NCBI GenBank assembly: GCA_934754515.1 | Contig: CAKVIG010000004.1 | Location: forward strand, 1 to 64,000 | From: an uncultured Candidatus Melainabacteria bacterium | Lineage (GTDB): Bacteria > Cyanobacteriota > Vampirovibrionia > Gastranaerophilales > Gastranaerophilaceae | Reading direction: 5' to 3' | DNA: 64,000 nucleotides | Part shown: positions 23,584-32,577 of the stretch, one piece after another | How the letters are laid out: each line of letters begins with the position of its first letter | How positions within the stretch are numbered: position 1 is the stretch's first letter | Position numbers and translations under genes: made by a program | The notes under the pieces: model-generated | What the model saw: only the letters and a program-made list of their open reading frames with translations | The model's database searches: none | What the model was told of the DNA's origin: nothing

Positions 23584-26500
23584 ATGAAACTCGAAAACGC
23601 ATCATTTTTTGACCATCTGATAAGAAATATAAGAAAAGAAAAAAGCTTTACTTTAACAGGCTTAACAACTTTTAGCCGTCTGCTTTTGCTTGATTATATC
23701 TGTAAATTATCGGACAAAAAAGTTCTTTTTGTGACTTCAACCGAGCAATCAGCCCTAAAATATTCTGCCGATTTGGAGCGACTTTTTGAAAGAGAAGCCG
23801 ATACAATTCCTTACCAAAACATTTCGCCTTATGAAGTTGTAGTCGGTAATCTTTATGATTACGCAAAACAAATTGATATTTTGGAAGCTAAGCCGAGTCT
23901 TGTTTTTACGCCAGTAAAAACACTTCTTGAGAAATTTCCATCAGAAAAATTTTTTGAGGAAAATTCGTTTAGTTTAAAAATCGGTGACAGCATTTCACAA
24001 ACAGATTTACTTAATCGCCTGATTAAATTGGGTTACAAACGCTCAACAATGGTTTCTGATATAGGTGAGTTTAGCATTAGAGGTGATATTGCAGATATTT
24101 ATTCGCTGGAAGAAAACCCTATCAGGCTTGAGTTTTGGGGTGATGAAATTGTTGATATAAGATTTTTTGATAACGAAACCCAAAAATCAATTAAAAAATT
24201 AACTGAACCTGTTAGCATCAGACCGCTTTATAAGTTCGTTTTACCTGACAATCCGCCTAAAGAGTTTCCGAAAGAGCTTAAAGAACAATTTGAAAATGAA
24301 GGTTATTTTGAAGGTATAAACGTTTATCAATCATATTTTAATTCTGATTTAGTTAATATTTTGGACTATTTCAAAGATTATATTATTGTATTTGATGAAT
24401 ATGCGGAAGTTTCGGCAAAGTATCAACAAATAGATGATAATTTTATAAATTCTTATAATGAAGCTTTAAAAACTAATCAAATCTATGCATTAAAGGAAAT
24501 AAATCATTTTACGTGGGAAGAAATTATTAAAAAAACTGCCGGCATGCAAAAAATTTATTTAAACAATTTTTTGTCCGATGAAAACAACGAAGTTATTGAT
24601 ATCGACGCGAGAAACGTTCAGATTTTTGACGCGGATATGCAAGCCGTTGCAAAATTTATCCAAGAACACAAAGGGTATCAAATAACAATTGCTACAGATT
24701 TTCAAGAACGTGTTAAGGATGTTTTAGCAGAATACAGTATTTTTGATATTAATTATATTAGAAATATTACTTCTCAAGGTACAGAGCTTAGGGACGGTAA
24801 AATCCTTTTACTTACTGATAGAGAGCTTTTTAACAAACGTCAAAAGGATATTCCGTCAAATCGCAAACGACACTACAAAGAAAAAGCCGAATACATTGAA
24901 AATATTAATGACATAAAAGAAGGCGAATACGTAGTTCACTCTATTCACGGTGTAGGTGTTTATAAAGGACTTACAAAACAAGAATTTGACGGACAACTCA
25001 AGGATTATTTGACGATAGAATACGCAAATAAAGACAAATTGCACATTCCTGCCGAGCAAATTAACATGCTTTGCCGTTATCGCGGTTCAGGCCAGATTAA
25101 ACCTAAACTTTCACGTATGGGCGGAAGCGACTGGGAAAACACAAAAACGAAGGTTAAAAAAGAAGTCGAAACCGTTGCTTACGATTTGTTGAGATTGTAT
25201 GCTAGACGCAAGATGAAAACCGGCATTGAATTTGCGCCAGATTCACCACTTCAACTGGAAATGGAAGATACGTTCGAATACATCGAAACTCCTGACCAAT
25301 TAAAATCTATCAATCAAATCAAAGCTGATATGGAAAGCCCAAACCCGATGGACAGGCTTGTTTGCGGTGATGTAGGTTTCGGCAAAACAGAAGTTGCCAT
25401 GCGCGCTATGTTTAAGGCTGTAACCTCACTGAAGCAAGTCGCGGTAATTGTTCCGACAACAGTTCTTGCTCTGCAACATTTTCAAACTATTTCAGAACGC
25501 TTTAAGCCTTTCGGCATTGATGTGGAACTTCTCTGCCGTTTCAGAAGCACAAAAGAACGCCACGAAACGCTGAAAAACCTTGCGACAGGAAAATGCGATG
25601 TAGTTATTGCAACACACAGTTTACTACAAGATAAAGTCGTGTTTAAAGATTTAGGCTTGCTCGTAATTGATGAAGAACACCGCTTTGGCGTAAGACATAA
25701 AGAAAAATTGAAAGAATTTAGGGAAAATATTGATATTATTTCTATGTCGGCAACTCCGATTCCGAGGACGCTTTACATGTCATTATCAGGCATTAAAGAT
25801 ATTTCCGTAATTAATACTCCGCCTCAAAACCGTTTGCCAATCAAAACTTTTGTGGGCGAATACAACGAACAAACCGTTAAAAACGCGATTGTAAACGAAC
25901 TTGATAGAGATGGTCAAGTATTTTATCTTTATAACAGAGTTGAAACAATTGAAGAATTTAAACTTGAACTTCAAAAACTTGTGCCGAATGCTCGTATTGC
26001 AATCGGTCATGGTCAATTAAGTGAAAAGCAATTGGAGGATGTGATTATCGGTTTTGATAACCATGATTACGATATTTTGCTCTGCACAACGATTATTGAA
26101 AACGGCATTGATATTCCGAATGCTAACACAATGATTATTCATGAAGCCGATAAACTTGGATTAGCACAGCTTTATCAACTTAGAGGACGTGTAGGAAGAA
26201 GCGATAAACAGGCGTATTGCTACTGTTTCTACAAAAAAAGCAAAGAACTCTCGCACGAAGCATCAGAGCGATTAAAAGCAATAAAAGAATTCACAACGCT
26301 CGGCAGCGGTTATAGAATTGCAATGCGTGACGTTGAAATTCGTGGTGTCGGTAATATTTTGGGTACAAAACAGCACGGTCACATGGTAAATGTCGGCTTT
26401 GACACGTATTGTCAACTGCTTGAAGAAACAGTGAACGAACTCAAAGGTGAAGCAATTAAAGCTAACAAACCAACGATTGTTGATATTAATATTACGGCTT

Positions 26501-26952
26501 ATATTCCTGATGAGTGGGTAGGTTCAGGCGAGCAAAAAATGATTGAATACAAGCGTCTTTCTGATGTTAAAAATGAAGTTGAGCTCGATTATATTGTATC
26601 AGAATGGAAAGACCGTTTCTCAAGAATCCCTGACGAAGTAGAAAATTTGATTAAATTAATCAAATTGAGATTGATAGCAACAGAATGTGGAATTACAATA
26701 ATTAGAGAAGCGGGTGATGATATTCGTGTATATTCACCATTTACACCTTATGAGTGGAACATAATAAAACAAGGTTTAGATAAAGACATTGCAAGAAAAG
26801 TTAAATTTACAGTTGCTCCAAAAACTTGCGAAGATGGCAAATCTATTCTGCTTGTAAACATTCGAAACTTGAGCTTTGATGAAATATTTGAAACATTGAT
26901 GAGTTTGTTCTACTTTATAAAAGAAACTGCTGATAAATATAAAAATAAGTAA
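23584..26952 (+). CDS. mfd: Transcription-repair coupling factor
   Basis: A 1122-residue ATP-driven translocase that removes RNA polymerase stalled at DNA damage and recruits UvrA. A UvrB-like N-terminal half is followed by the RNA-polymerase interaction domain (EYVVHSIHGVGVYKGL). The helicase core has GDVGFGKTEVA (Walker A) and IDEEHRFGV (DEEH box). The RecG-like TRG region reads IENGIDIPNANTMI then QLYQLRGRVGRS, and a C-terminal TRCF domain ends the protein. The length is normal. The Shine-Dalgarno is poor; a hairpin directly upstream may matter for expression. Confidence 0.97.
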   Translation: MKLENASFFDHLIRNIRKEKSFTLTGLTTFSRLLLLDYICKLSDKKVLFVTSTEQSALKYSADLERLFEREADTIPYQNISPYEVVVGNLYDYAKQIDILEAKPSLVFTPVKTLLEKFPSEKFFEENSFSLKIGDSISQTDLLNRLIKLGYKRSTMVSDIGEFSIRGDIADIYSLEENPIRLEFWGDEIVDIRFFDNETQKSIKKLTEPVSIRPLYKFVLPDNPPKEFPKELKEQFENEGYFEGINVYQSYFNSDLVNILDYFKDYIIVFDEYAEVSAKYQQIDDNFINSYNEALKTNQIYALKEINHFTWEEIIKKTAGMQKIYLNNFLSDENNEVIDIDARNVQIFDADMQAVAKFIQEHKGYQITIATDFQERVKDVLAEYSIFDINYIRNITSQGTELRDGKILLLTDRELFNKRQKDIPSNRKRHYKEKAEYIENINDIKEGEYVVHSIHGVGVYKGLTKQEFDGQLKDYLTIEYANKDKLHIPAEQINMLCRYRGSGQIKPKLSRMGGSDWENTKTKVKKEVETVAYDLLRLYARRKMKTGIEFAPDSPLQLEMEDTFEYIETPDQLKSINQIKADMESPNPMDRLVCGDVGFGKTEVAMRAMFKAVTSLKQVAVIVPTTVLALQHFQTISERFKPFGIDVELLCRFRSTKERHETLKNLATGKCDVVIATHSLLQDKVVFKDLGLLVIDEEHRFGVRHKEKLKEFRENIDIISMSATPIPRTLYMSLSGIKDISVINTPPQNRLPIKTFVGEYNEQTVKNAIVNELDRDGQVFYLYNRVETIEEFKLELQKLVPNARIAIGHGQLSEKQLEDVIIGFDNHDYDILLCTTIIENGIDIPNANTMIIHEADKLGLAQLYQLRGRVGRSDKQAYCYCFYKKSKELSHEASERLKAIKEFTTLGSGYRIAMRDVEIRGVGNILGTKQHGHMVNVGFDTYCQLLEETVNELKGEAIKANKPTIVDINITAYIPDEWVGSGEQKMIEYKRLSDVKNEVELDYIVSEWKDRFSRIPDEVENLIKLIKLRLIATECGITIIREAGDDIRVYSPFTPYEWNIIKQGLDKDIARKVKFTVAPKTCEDGKSILLVNIRNLSFDEIFETLMSLFYFIKETADKYKNK

Positions 26953-26967
26953 CCACATATTATTAAT

Positions 26968-27006
26968 AAAAAAATTCCCTCTCTTTTTTGGGAGAAGGAA
27001 TTTTTT
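26968..27006. terminator. Bidirectional terminator
   Basis: AAAAAATTCC with CTC on the left pairs with GGGAG and AGGAATTTTTT on the right, leaving T-tracts on both strands. It separates convergent mfd and proS. Confidence 0.85.
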
Positions 27007-27022
27007 ATATACTGATAATACC

Positions 27023-28768
27023 TTATTTCAAAGCTGAAACTGCAGTAACGACAACTTCTGCTGCTTCTTCTGGTTTAACTTTAGAAATTTCTTCTGTTTC
27101 TCTAACTTTGAATTCAACAAGACCTTCGCTAATAGTTTTACCAACAGTAATTCTGTATGGGAAACCGATTAAATCAGCGTCTTTGAATTTAACTCCAGGA
27201 CGTTCGTCACGGTCATCAATTACAGCTTCCACTCCGTGTTTGCGTAATGTTTCGTACAAATCATTTGCAACCTTCATTTGAGTTTCGTCTTTTGTACTTA
27301 CAGGAATAATTACTGCGTGGTATGGTGCAATAGCTAAAGGCCATTTGATACCGTGTTCGTCGTAATGAGCTTCAACCGCAGCAGCTGCTGTTCTTGAAAT
27401 ACCAATACCGTAACATCCCATAACAAAAGGTTTTGCTTTGCCGTCAGTATCTAAATAAACTGCGTTCATTGGTTTAGAATATTTTGTACCCAATTGGAAA
27501 ATATTACCAACTTCGATACCTCTTGTAACTTTTAGAGGTTTACCGCATTCAGGACAAAGTTCTCCGGCTTCAACTAAACGAATATCTGTAACGATTTCAG
27601 GTAATTCAATTTCTGAACCCCAATTTCCACCTACCATGTGAGCATCTTTTTTGTTTACACCGACTACAAAGTTTTTCAATTCTTTTACAGTTTCATCAGC
27701 TACAATTTGGATATCATATTCGCCATATTTTTTCAAACCTTTAGGTCCGATAAATCCACGTTCTGCATCAAAACCGTTTTCTGCCATCATTTCTTCAATT
27801 TCGCCTGCAGTTGCAATTCTAATATCCATACCGCCAACAGCATTCATGAGTTTTGTTTCTTCTACTTGTTTATCACCTCTGATTAATGCTAAAACAGGTT
27901 TTTTATCAACAATATAAAGAAGTGATTTTACAATAATTGTTGCAGGAATTTTTAAGAAATCGCACAATTCTTCAATAGAATGAGTATTTGGCGTATCAAC
28001 AAGTTCAGCTTTTTCAAATTTGCCAACAACTTCTGCAGGTTGCAATTTTGAAACTGCGTGATTTGAGTTTGCTGAATAATCGCAATCATCACAATAGAAT
28101 ACATCATTTTCGCCTGCATCAGTGTCTGTAATTACCATAAATTCATGGCTTACGCTTCCGCCGATTGCGCCGGAATCTGATTGAACCATTTTTGTATTAA
28201 GTCCGCAACGTTTGAAAATTCTTGTGTAAGCTTGCGCCATATTTTCGTATTCTTTTTCCAAACCTTCTTGAGAAGTATCAAAGCTATAAGCGTCCTTCAT
28301 AATGAATTCTCTACCTCTTAACAACCCAAAACGCGGACGAACTTCATCTCTGAATTTTGATTGAATTTGGTACAAGTTTACAGGTAATTGTTTGTATGAT
28401 TTGATACCTTCGCGAGCAATAGAAGTTATAATTTCTTCGTGAGTTGGTCCAAGGCACATTTCGCGATTATGTCTGTCTCTTAAACGCATAAGTTCTTTAC
28501 CGTATGCATTCCATCTGCCTGATTCTTCCCAAAGTTCTTTTGGTTGAACAAACGGCATAAGAAGTTCTTGCGCACCTGCGTTATCCATTTCTTCTCTTAC
28601 TATATTTTCAATTTTCTTTAAAACTCTCCACATAAGTGGCAAATAGTTATAAACACCGCTTGTTAATTTTCTTATATATCCAGCTCTAACAAGCATTTTA
28701 TGTGAAATTACTTCTGCATCAGAAGGAAATTCCCTCAAAGTTTGAACAAATAATTTTGACATTTTCAT
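27023..28768 (-). CDS. proS: Prolyl-tRNA synthetase, bacterial type
   Basis: A 581-residue class II synthetase that charges tRNA-Pro. The N-terminal catalytic core has GVYNYLPLMWRVLKKI, the motif 2 region FRDEVRPRFGLLRGREFIMKD and motif 3 GCYGIGISRTAAA. Between them is the editing insertion domain (about residues 220-390), marking the long bacterial form. A C-terminal anticodon-binding domain follows. The ATG at 28768 is chosen for its upstream AGGGGAAG; a longer frame lacks this. In many bacteria proS directly follows rseP; here an unknown HNH-like gene sits between. Confidence 0.96.
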   Translation of the reverse strand: MKMSKLFVQTLREFPSDAEVISHKMLVRAGYIRKLTSGVYNYLPLMWRVLKKIENIVREEMDNAGAQELLMPFVQPKELWEESGRWNAYGKELMRLRDRHNREMCLGPTHEEIITSIAREGIKSYKQLPVNLYQIQSKFRDEVRPRFGLLRGREFIMKDAYSFDTSQEGLEKEYENMAQAYTRIFKRCGLNTKMVQSDSGAIGGSVSHEFMVITDTDAGENDVFYCDDCDYSANSNHAVSKLQPAEVVGKFEKAELVDTPNTHSIEELCDFLKIPATIIVKSLLYIVDKKPVLALIRGDKQVEETKLMNAVGGMDIRIATAGEIEEMMAENGFDAERGFIGPKGLKKYGEYDIQIVADETVKELKNFVVGVNKKDAHMVGGNWGSEIELPEIVTDIRLVEAGELCPECGKPLKVTRGIEVGNIFQLGTKYSKPMNAVYLDTDGKAKPFVMGCYGIGISRTAAAAVEAHYDEHGIKWPLAIAPYHAVIIPVSTKDETQMKVANDLYETLRKHGVEAVIDDRDERPGVKFKDADLIGFPYRITVGKTISEGLVEFKVRETEEISKVKPEEAAEVVVTAVSALK

Positions 28769-28844
28769 GGTTAATCTTCCCCTATATTCTTTTTTATAAA
28801 GAAATTCTAACATGAACAATGGAAAAAGTTAATTTTCGCAAAGC

Positions 28845-29909
28845 CTATCTTCTTCGCTTGTACTTTTTATTTGCACTATTTGCAACACTTTTTGCGTCTT
28901 TTTCTTTATAGCAAAAATCACTCAAATCAAGGTTAACAAGACCGCCGGTTTCTCTTATAAGTGTTTTCTTTATTTTATACGGATAGTCCTCATATCCTCT
29001 CAAACCACCATCATGGATTATAGAAATAATTTGATTAATATACTTTTGACAATTTTTCAACACACTTGGAAAACGAGCTATAAATTTATTTAACGGCATA
29101 TTTGACCTTAGACTGTTTGCATTGGCGGATACCAACAAAAAATTGGAAATTGCATTTTCACCACGCTTTGAATTTGGTTGAACATGTTCAATTGTAGCAG
29201 CAGATGCTCTCATAATTCTTTTAGCAATTTCTTCCTGCGAACGGTCAGCATATTTAACAATAAACGCATTTTCACTTGTACCTGATGTCGGTAAATATAT
29301 GGCTCTATCTTTTAAACTTTCGTAAATTTTCTTTTCACCGCGTCTTGGTTTGATTTCCTCCAACGAACCCAAAAGTGTTTGACGCTTAAAAGTTTCTCCT
29401 TGTTTATTATCAAGAATTACCTGCCTGCATCTGGTTGTTTTGTGATGCACAGCTAAAGCCAATTCCGGTGAAAGTTTTAATGACATTTTATCAACATCAT
29501 CCAAAACATTAAACTCTTCAAGTTTTAGTTTTGTCAATGCTTCGTTATAATGTATTCTCAAAATATTCGGCAAAATTTCTTCAGGATTTTCTTTTGAATA
29601 TTCTTCAAACATTTTAAAAACCTTCTTCTCGGTTTTTTGCATAAAACTTCGATATGGTTTTAAAAGTTTTACAATTTCTCCAACATTTTGACATTTATCA
29701 ATTTTCATTTCCAGCTTCGGAAGTTCTGCACTGGTAATCATTTTTACGCCAAAATAAGGGCAAACCACATTTCTTAATTTTCGTAATGGAGTGCCTGCTG
29801 ATGTTGATGCTTGAAAAGACGGTGAAGCTAAAGACATTTGTGGCTGTATGTTATGTCTTTGATTATATTGTGCATTAAAAAACTTGTTTGTTATCGCTGA
29901 TATTATCAC
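28845..29909 (-). CDS. HNH-endonuclease-like protein with SFQA tag
   Basis: A protein of about 354 residues. The likely start is GTG at 29909, with AGGGA 8 nt upstream; an ATG at 29837 is possible. The N-terminal part carries PSFQA, the tag seen in other unknown proteins here. A damaged zinc knuckle CPYFG (usually CPYCG) and an HNH-like segment, IEHVQPNSKRGENAISNFLL with SANANSLRSN, suggest a nuclease fold. Long helices lie between the two parts. The C-terminus is very basic. It interrupts the usual rseP-proS order and is flanked by a REP-like hairpin. Nuclease activity is unproven. Confidence 0.6.
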   Translation of the reverse strand: MIISAITNKFFNAQYNQRHNIQPQMSLASPSFQASTSAGTPLRKLRNVVCPYFGVKMITSAELPKLEMKIDKCQNVGEIVKLLKPYRSFMQKTEKKVFKMFEEYSKENPEEILPNILRIHYNEALTKLKLEEFNVLDDVDKMSLKLSPELALAVHHKTTRCRQVILDNKQGETFKRQTLLGSLEEIKPRRGEKKIYESLKDRAIYLPTSGTSENAFIVKYADRSQEEIAKRIMRASAATIEHVQPNSKRGENAISNFLLVSANANSLRSNMPLNKFIARFPSVLKNCQKYINQIISIIHDGGLRGYEDYPYKIKKTLIRETGGLVNLDLSDFCYKEKDAKSVANSANKKYKRRR

Positions 29910-29983
29910 TAGATTAATCCCTGTGTTTATAATAGCAGTTGTGATAAAGTTTGGCAATAGGCTATGTCGAATATGTTTAATGT

Positions 29984-30006
29984 TGTTGGGCTGAAAGCCC
30001 AACAAT
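29984..30006. repeat. REP-like hairpin, family C, head eroded
   Basis: TTGTTGGGCTGAAAGCCCAACAA is a clean palindrome with the family C stem but without the GTAGG head. It directly abuts the rseP stop. Confidence 0.7.
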
Positions 30007-30008
30007 AA

Positions 30009-31370
30009 CTACTTTCTTACAATCAATGTTATATCATTAAACACGACAAATATCATCAAAATAATCAGTAATGAGAAAAATACTGTTGAAATAACTTCAA
30101 TCACTTTTTCATTCAATGGTTTACCCATTATTTTTTCTATAATCAAGAACATCAAATGACCGCCGTCTAAAGCCGGAATTGGTAAAATATTCAAAATTGC
30201 AAGGTTCATAGAAATCAAAGCTGCAAGCAAAACGCCTGACGCTTTTCCGCTTTTATCAATCATGTCTCCGCCGATTTTTGTAATCGCAACAACACCGTGC
30301 ATGTCTTTAAGTGGAATATTGCCCGTAAACAATTGTCCTAAAGAGTACATCATCATATAAGTGTTATCCCAAAGATATGTACAGCTTTCTTTTACAACGC
30401 TTACAGGAGTTTTTGTATCAATCATTGTTTGCTTTGCGCTCAAACCGATTCCAATAATGCCTTTTTCATCAGGGTAAATCGGATTAAGTTCGATTTGTTT
30501 GCCATCTCTTTCTACAAGCAAATTAATCGGATGAGTGCCGTTTGAAAGCACTTTTGCAACATCATACATTGTATATTTACCATCTGAAGTGTAAACGGTT
30601 TTACCTTCAATCACTTTAGCTAATTCCGCCAAGCTGTCATCAATTTTAAAACCCTCATGCTTGAAGTATTTTGCACCTTTTAAGGCGTATTTATCCATTG
30701 TAATTACGTCTTCATCCAAAGCTTCAGGAAGTCTTATTGCAATACCGTCAGGAATAATTTCATCCTTAGAAAGTCCAGGATTCAGGTCTTTTAGATGTGA
30801 AAAGTTTTTATCAACAGTAGCTTCCGTAACGATTCCATTATCTTTTGCGCTATTTTTAACTATTGTAATAAAAGAATAAGCATTATTAATTTCACAACCG
30901 TTGGCTTTTAGAATTCTATCCCCTTTTTTCAAGCCTGAATTCCAAATGCTTGCATCCTTAGGTGCGCTAATTTCTCCGGCATAAATTTCATAATCACCTG
31001 AAGGCAATTTATGAGAAACAATTGCTACTAACATTACAAGTGCAATTGCACAAATTACGTTAGCTATAACCCCCGCTGAAACGACAATTGCTCTTTGCCA
31101 AGCCGGTTTATTTGCAAATCTTTCAGGAGAATCTTTTGGCAAGTCGCAATCTTTTTCATCATCAGGGAAAGAAACATAACCGCCTAATAGAAATGCGTGA
31201 ACTAAGATTTCAACATCGCCGACTTTCTTTTTAAATAAAGTTGGACCGACAGGAAGTCCAAACCCAAATTTATCAACTTTTATTCCACAAGCTCTTGCAA
31301 CAAAAAAGTGCCCTGCTTCGTGTACTAAAATAAGTAAACTTAATAACAAAATCATTATGATAATTGACAT
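30009..31370 (-). CDS. rseP: Site-2 protease RseP (M50 family)
   Basis: A 453-residue zinc metalloprotease in the inner membrane that cuts transmembrane segments, such as those of anti-sigma factors and signal-peptide remnants. The zinc motif HEAGH is at residues 17-21 in the first helix. The LDGGHL motif lies near the C-terminus with the third zinc ligand. Between them is an enlarged PDZ-containing periplasmic region (GLKKGDRILKANG). GGGAGAA precedes the ATG. Its position next to proS matches the common dxr-rseP-proS order, though dxr is not visible upstream. Confidence 0.93.
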   Translation of the reverse strand: MSIIIMILLLSLLILVHEAGHFFVARACGIKVDKFGFGLPVGPTLFKKKVGDVEILVHAFLLGGYVSFPDDEKDCDLPKDSPERFANKPAWQRAIVVSAGVIANVICAIALVMLVAIVSHKLPSGDYEIYAGEISAPKDASIWNSGLKKGDRILKANGCEINNAYSFITIVKNSAKDNGIVTEATVDKNFSHLKDLNPGLSKDEIIPDGIAIRLPEALDEDVITMDKYALKGAKYFKHEGFKIDDSLAELAKVIEGKTVYTSDGKYTMYDVAKVLSNGTHPINLLVERDGKQIELNPIYPDEKGIIGIGLSAKQTMIDTKTPVSVVKESCTYLWDNTYMMMYSLGQLFTGNIPLKDMHGVVAITKIGGDMIDKSGKASGVLLAALISMNLAILNILPIPALDGGHLMFLIIEKIMGKPLNEKVIEVISTVFFSLLIILMIFVVFNDITLIVRK

Positions 31371-31420
31371 AAAATTCTCCCTTAAATATTATTCATTATT
31401 TTATCACGAATACTAAAAAA

Positions 31421-31446
31421 AGTAGGGTGCAATTTTTTGCACCATT
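31421..31446. repeat. GTAG-headed hairpin (family D), single
   Basis: GTAGGGTGCAATTTTTTGCACC, one family D unit followed by ATTAACTTT, the same flank as at 23464 and 50823. It lies between rseP and the divergent TrmB-type gene. Confidence 0.8.
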
Positions 31447-31476
31447 AACTTTAATCTTTTCAAAACAAATAAAATT

Positions 31477-31485
31477 TGATACAAT
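31477..31485 (+). promoter_or_regulatory. Leaderless promoter of the TrmB-type gene
   Basis: TGA plus TACAAT; the box ends 6 nt before the ATG at 31492. TTTTCA lies 17 nt upstream of the -10 as a weak -35. Confidence 0.6.
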
Positions 31486-31491
31486 TTATTC

Positions 31492-32316
31492 ATGGCAGAT
31501 TTGGTTGAAAAATTAAAAGAAATCGGGTTCAATACTTATGAAGCAAAGGTTTATATCGCGCTTCTGAAAAAGTATCCTGCAACTGGGTATGAAGTTGCAA
31601 AACTTGCCAATATTCCTCAATCAAGAACTTATGATACTTTAAAAATATTGGAAGAAAAGAATATTGTCGTCTCAACCAACACAAAACCGCAAACTTATAC
31701 TCCGATTAAACCAAAACAATTGACAGCAAGATTTCAAAAGAAAATAAACTCAACTATTAATTTTTTGGATAAACATTTACCGGAAGTTAAGGATAATTAT
31801 AACGAACCGATTTTAACGATTAGCGGAATTCAAAATATTCAAGATAAGATTATAGAAGTTATCCAAAACGCTAAACACGAAATCTATATGGAGATTTGGT
31901 CACAGGATTTTAAAGTGCTTGAGAAAGAACTTTTAAACGCTTATAATCGAAATGTCGAAATAAGAATTGTCGGTTATGATAATTTTAATTCTCGCTTCGG
32001 GCTTGTGTTTGAACACGCTTTTGCAAGAGATATCGAAATGTCGCTTGGCGGAAGAATGATTATTATTGCAGCAGATGATTCTGAAGGTGTAGTTGGAAAA
32101 ATTTCCTCTCTAAAAAATGATATTTCGGATACCAATATAATTTGGACAAAAAATAAGGGAATTGTATTTATTATAAAAGAATTTATTGTGCACGATATGT
32201 ACTTGATAGATGTAGAAGAAAATTTGGTCGAACAAATGAAATACATCTACGGCAAAGGTTTCAAACGTTTGAAAGACAAAGTTTTGGGAACAAACGCAAC
32301 GTATATGATTCATTAA
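31492..32316 (+). CDS. TrmB-family transcriptional regulator
   Basis: A 274-residue protein with an N-terminal winged helix of the TrmB type (residues 1-75: LKEIGFNTYEAKVYIALL, then ANIPQSRTYDTLKILEEKNI). A helical linker follows, then a C-terminal TrmB effector domain (AKHEIYMEIWSQDFKVLEKE) with a phospholipase-D-like fold. Such regulators often sense sugars. None of the adjacent genes is an obvious target. The promoter abuts the ATG, so translation is probably leaderless, a feature that fits low, autogenous expression. Confidence 0.88.
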   Translation: MADLVEKLKEIGFNTYEAKVYIALLKKYPATGYEVAKLANIPQSRTYDTLKILEEKNIVVSTNTKPQTYTPIKPKQLTARFQKKINSTINFLDKHLPEVKDNYNEPILTISGIQNIQDKIIEVIQNAKHEIYMEIWSQDFKVLEKELLNAYNRNVEIRIVGYDNFNSRFGLVFEHAFARDIEMSLGGRMIIIAADDSEGVVGKISSLKNDISDTNIIWTKNKGIVFIIKEFIVHDMYLIDVEENLVEQMKYIYGKGFKRLKDKVLGTNATYMIH

Positions 32317-32329
32317 ATTTTTGCATTAA

Positions 32330-32354
32330 AAAAGAGGTCTATAAGACCTCTTTT
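32330..32354. terminator. Bidirectional terminator
   Basis: AAAAGAGGTCT / AGACCTCTTTT with an ATA loop serves the TrmB-type gene on the plus strand and the tRNA on the minus strand, starting 6 nt after the tRNA end. Confidence 0.9.
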
Positions 32355-32359
32355 AAAAC

Positions 32360-32438
32360 TGGGCATGAAGAGACTCGAACTCCCACGCTTTCGCACTAGT
32401 TCCTAAGACTAGCGTGTCTACCATTCCACCACATGCCC
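32360..32438 (-). tRNA. tRNA-Leu (anticodon UAG)
   Basis: On the minus strand the acceptor arms GGGCATG and CATGCCC pair, with A as discriminator base. The anticodon stem CTAGT/ACTAG encloses CTTAGGA, giving anticodon TAG for CUA/CUN leucine codons. A small extra arm (GCGAAAGC), GGTAG in the D loop and TTCGAGT in the T loop are as expected. CCA is not encoded. Confidence 0.95.
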
Positions 32439-32500
32439 ATGGAACAAATCTAATATACCAAGACCAAAATTGTTTGTCAAGAATCTCATCCCTATAACTG

Positions 32501-32529
32501 TTGTAAATTCTTTAAAAATTATATATAAT
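32501..32529 (+). promoter_or_regulatory. Promoter of hppA
   Basis: TTGTAA, 17 nt, TATAAT; the leader is about 42 nt and holds AAGAAGGAGAG. Confidence 0.7.
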
Positions 32530-32577
32530 ATCTATATTAGTGTTTAACTAGAGTCTACAAAAAAGAAGGAGAGAGTT

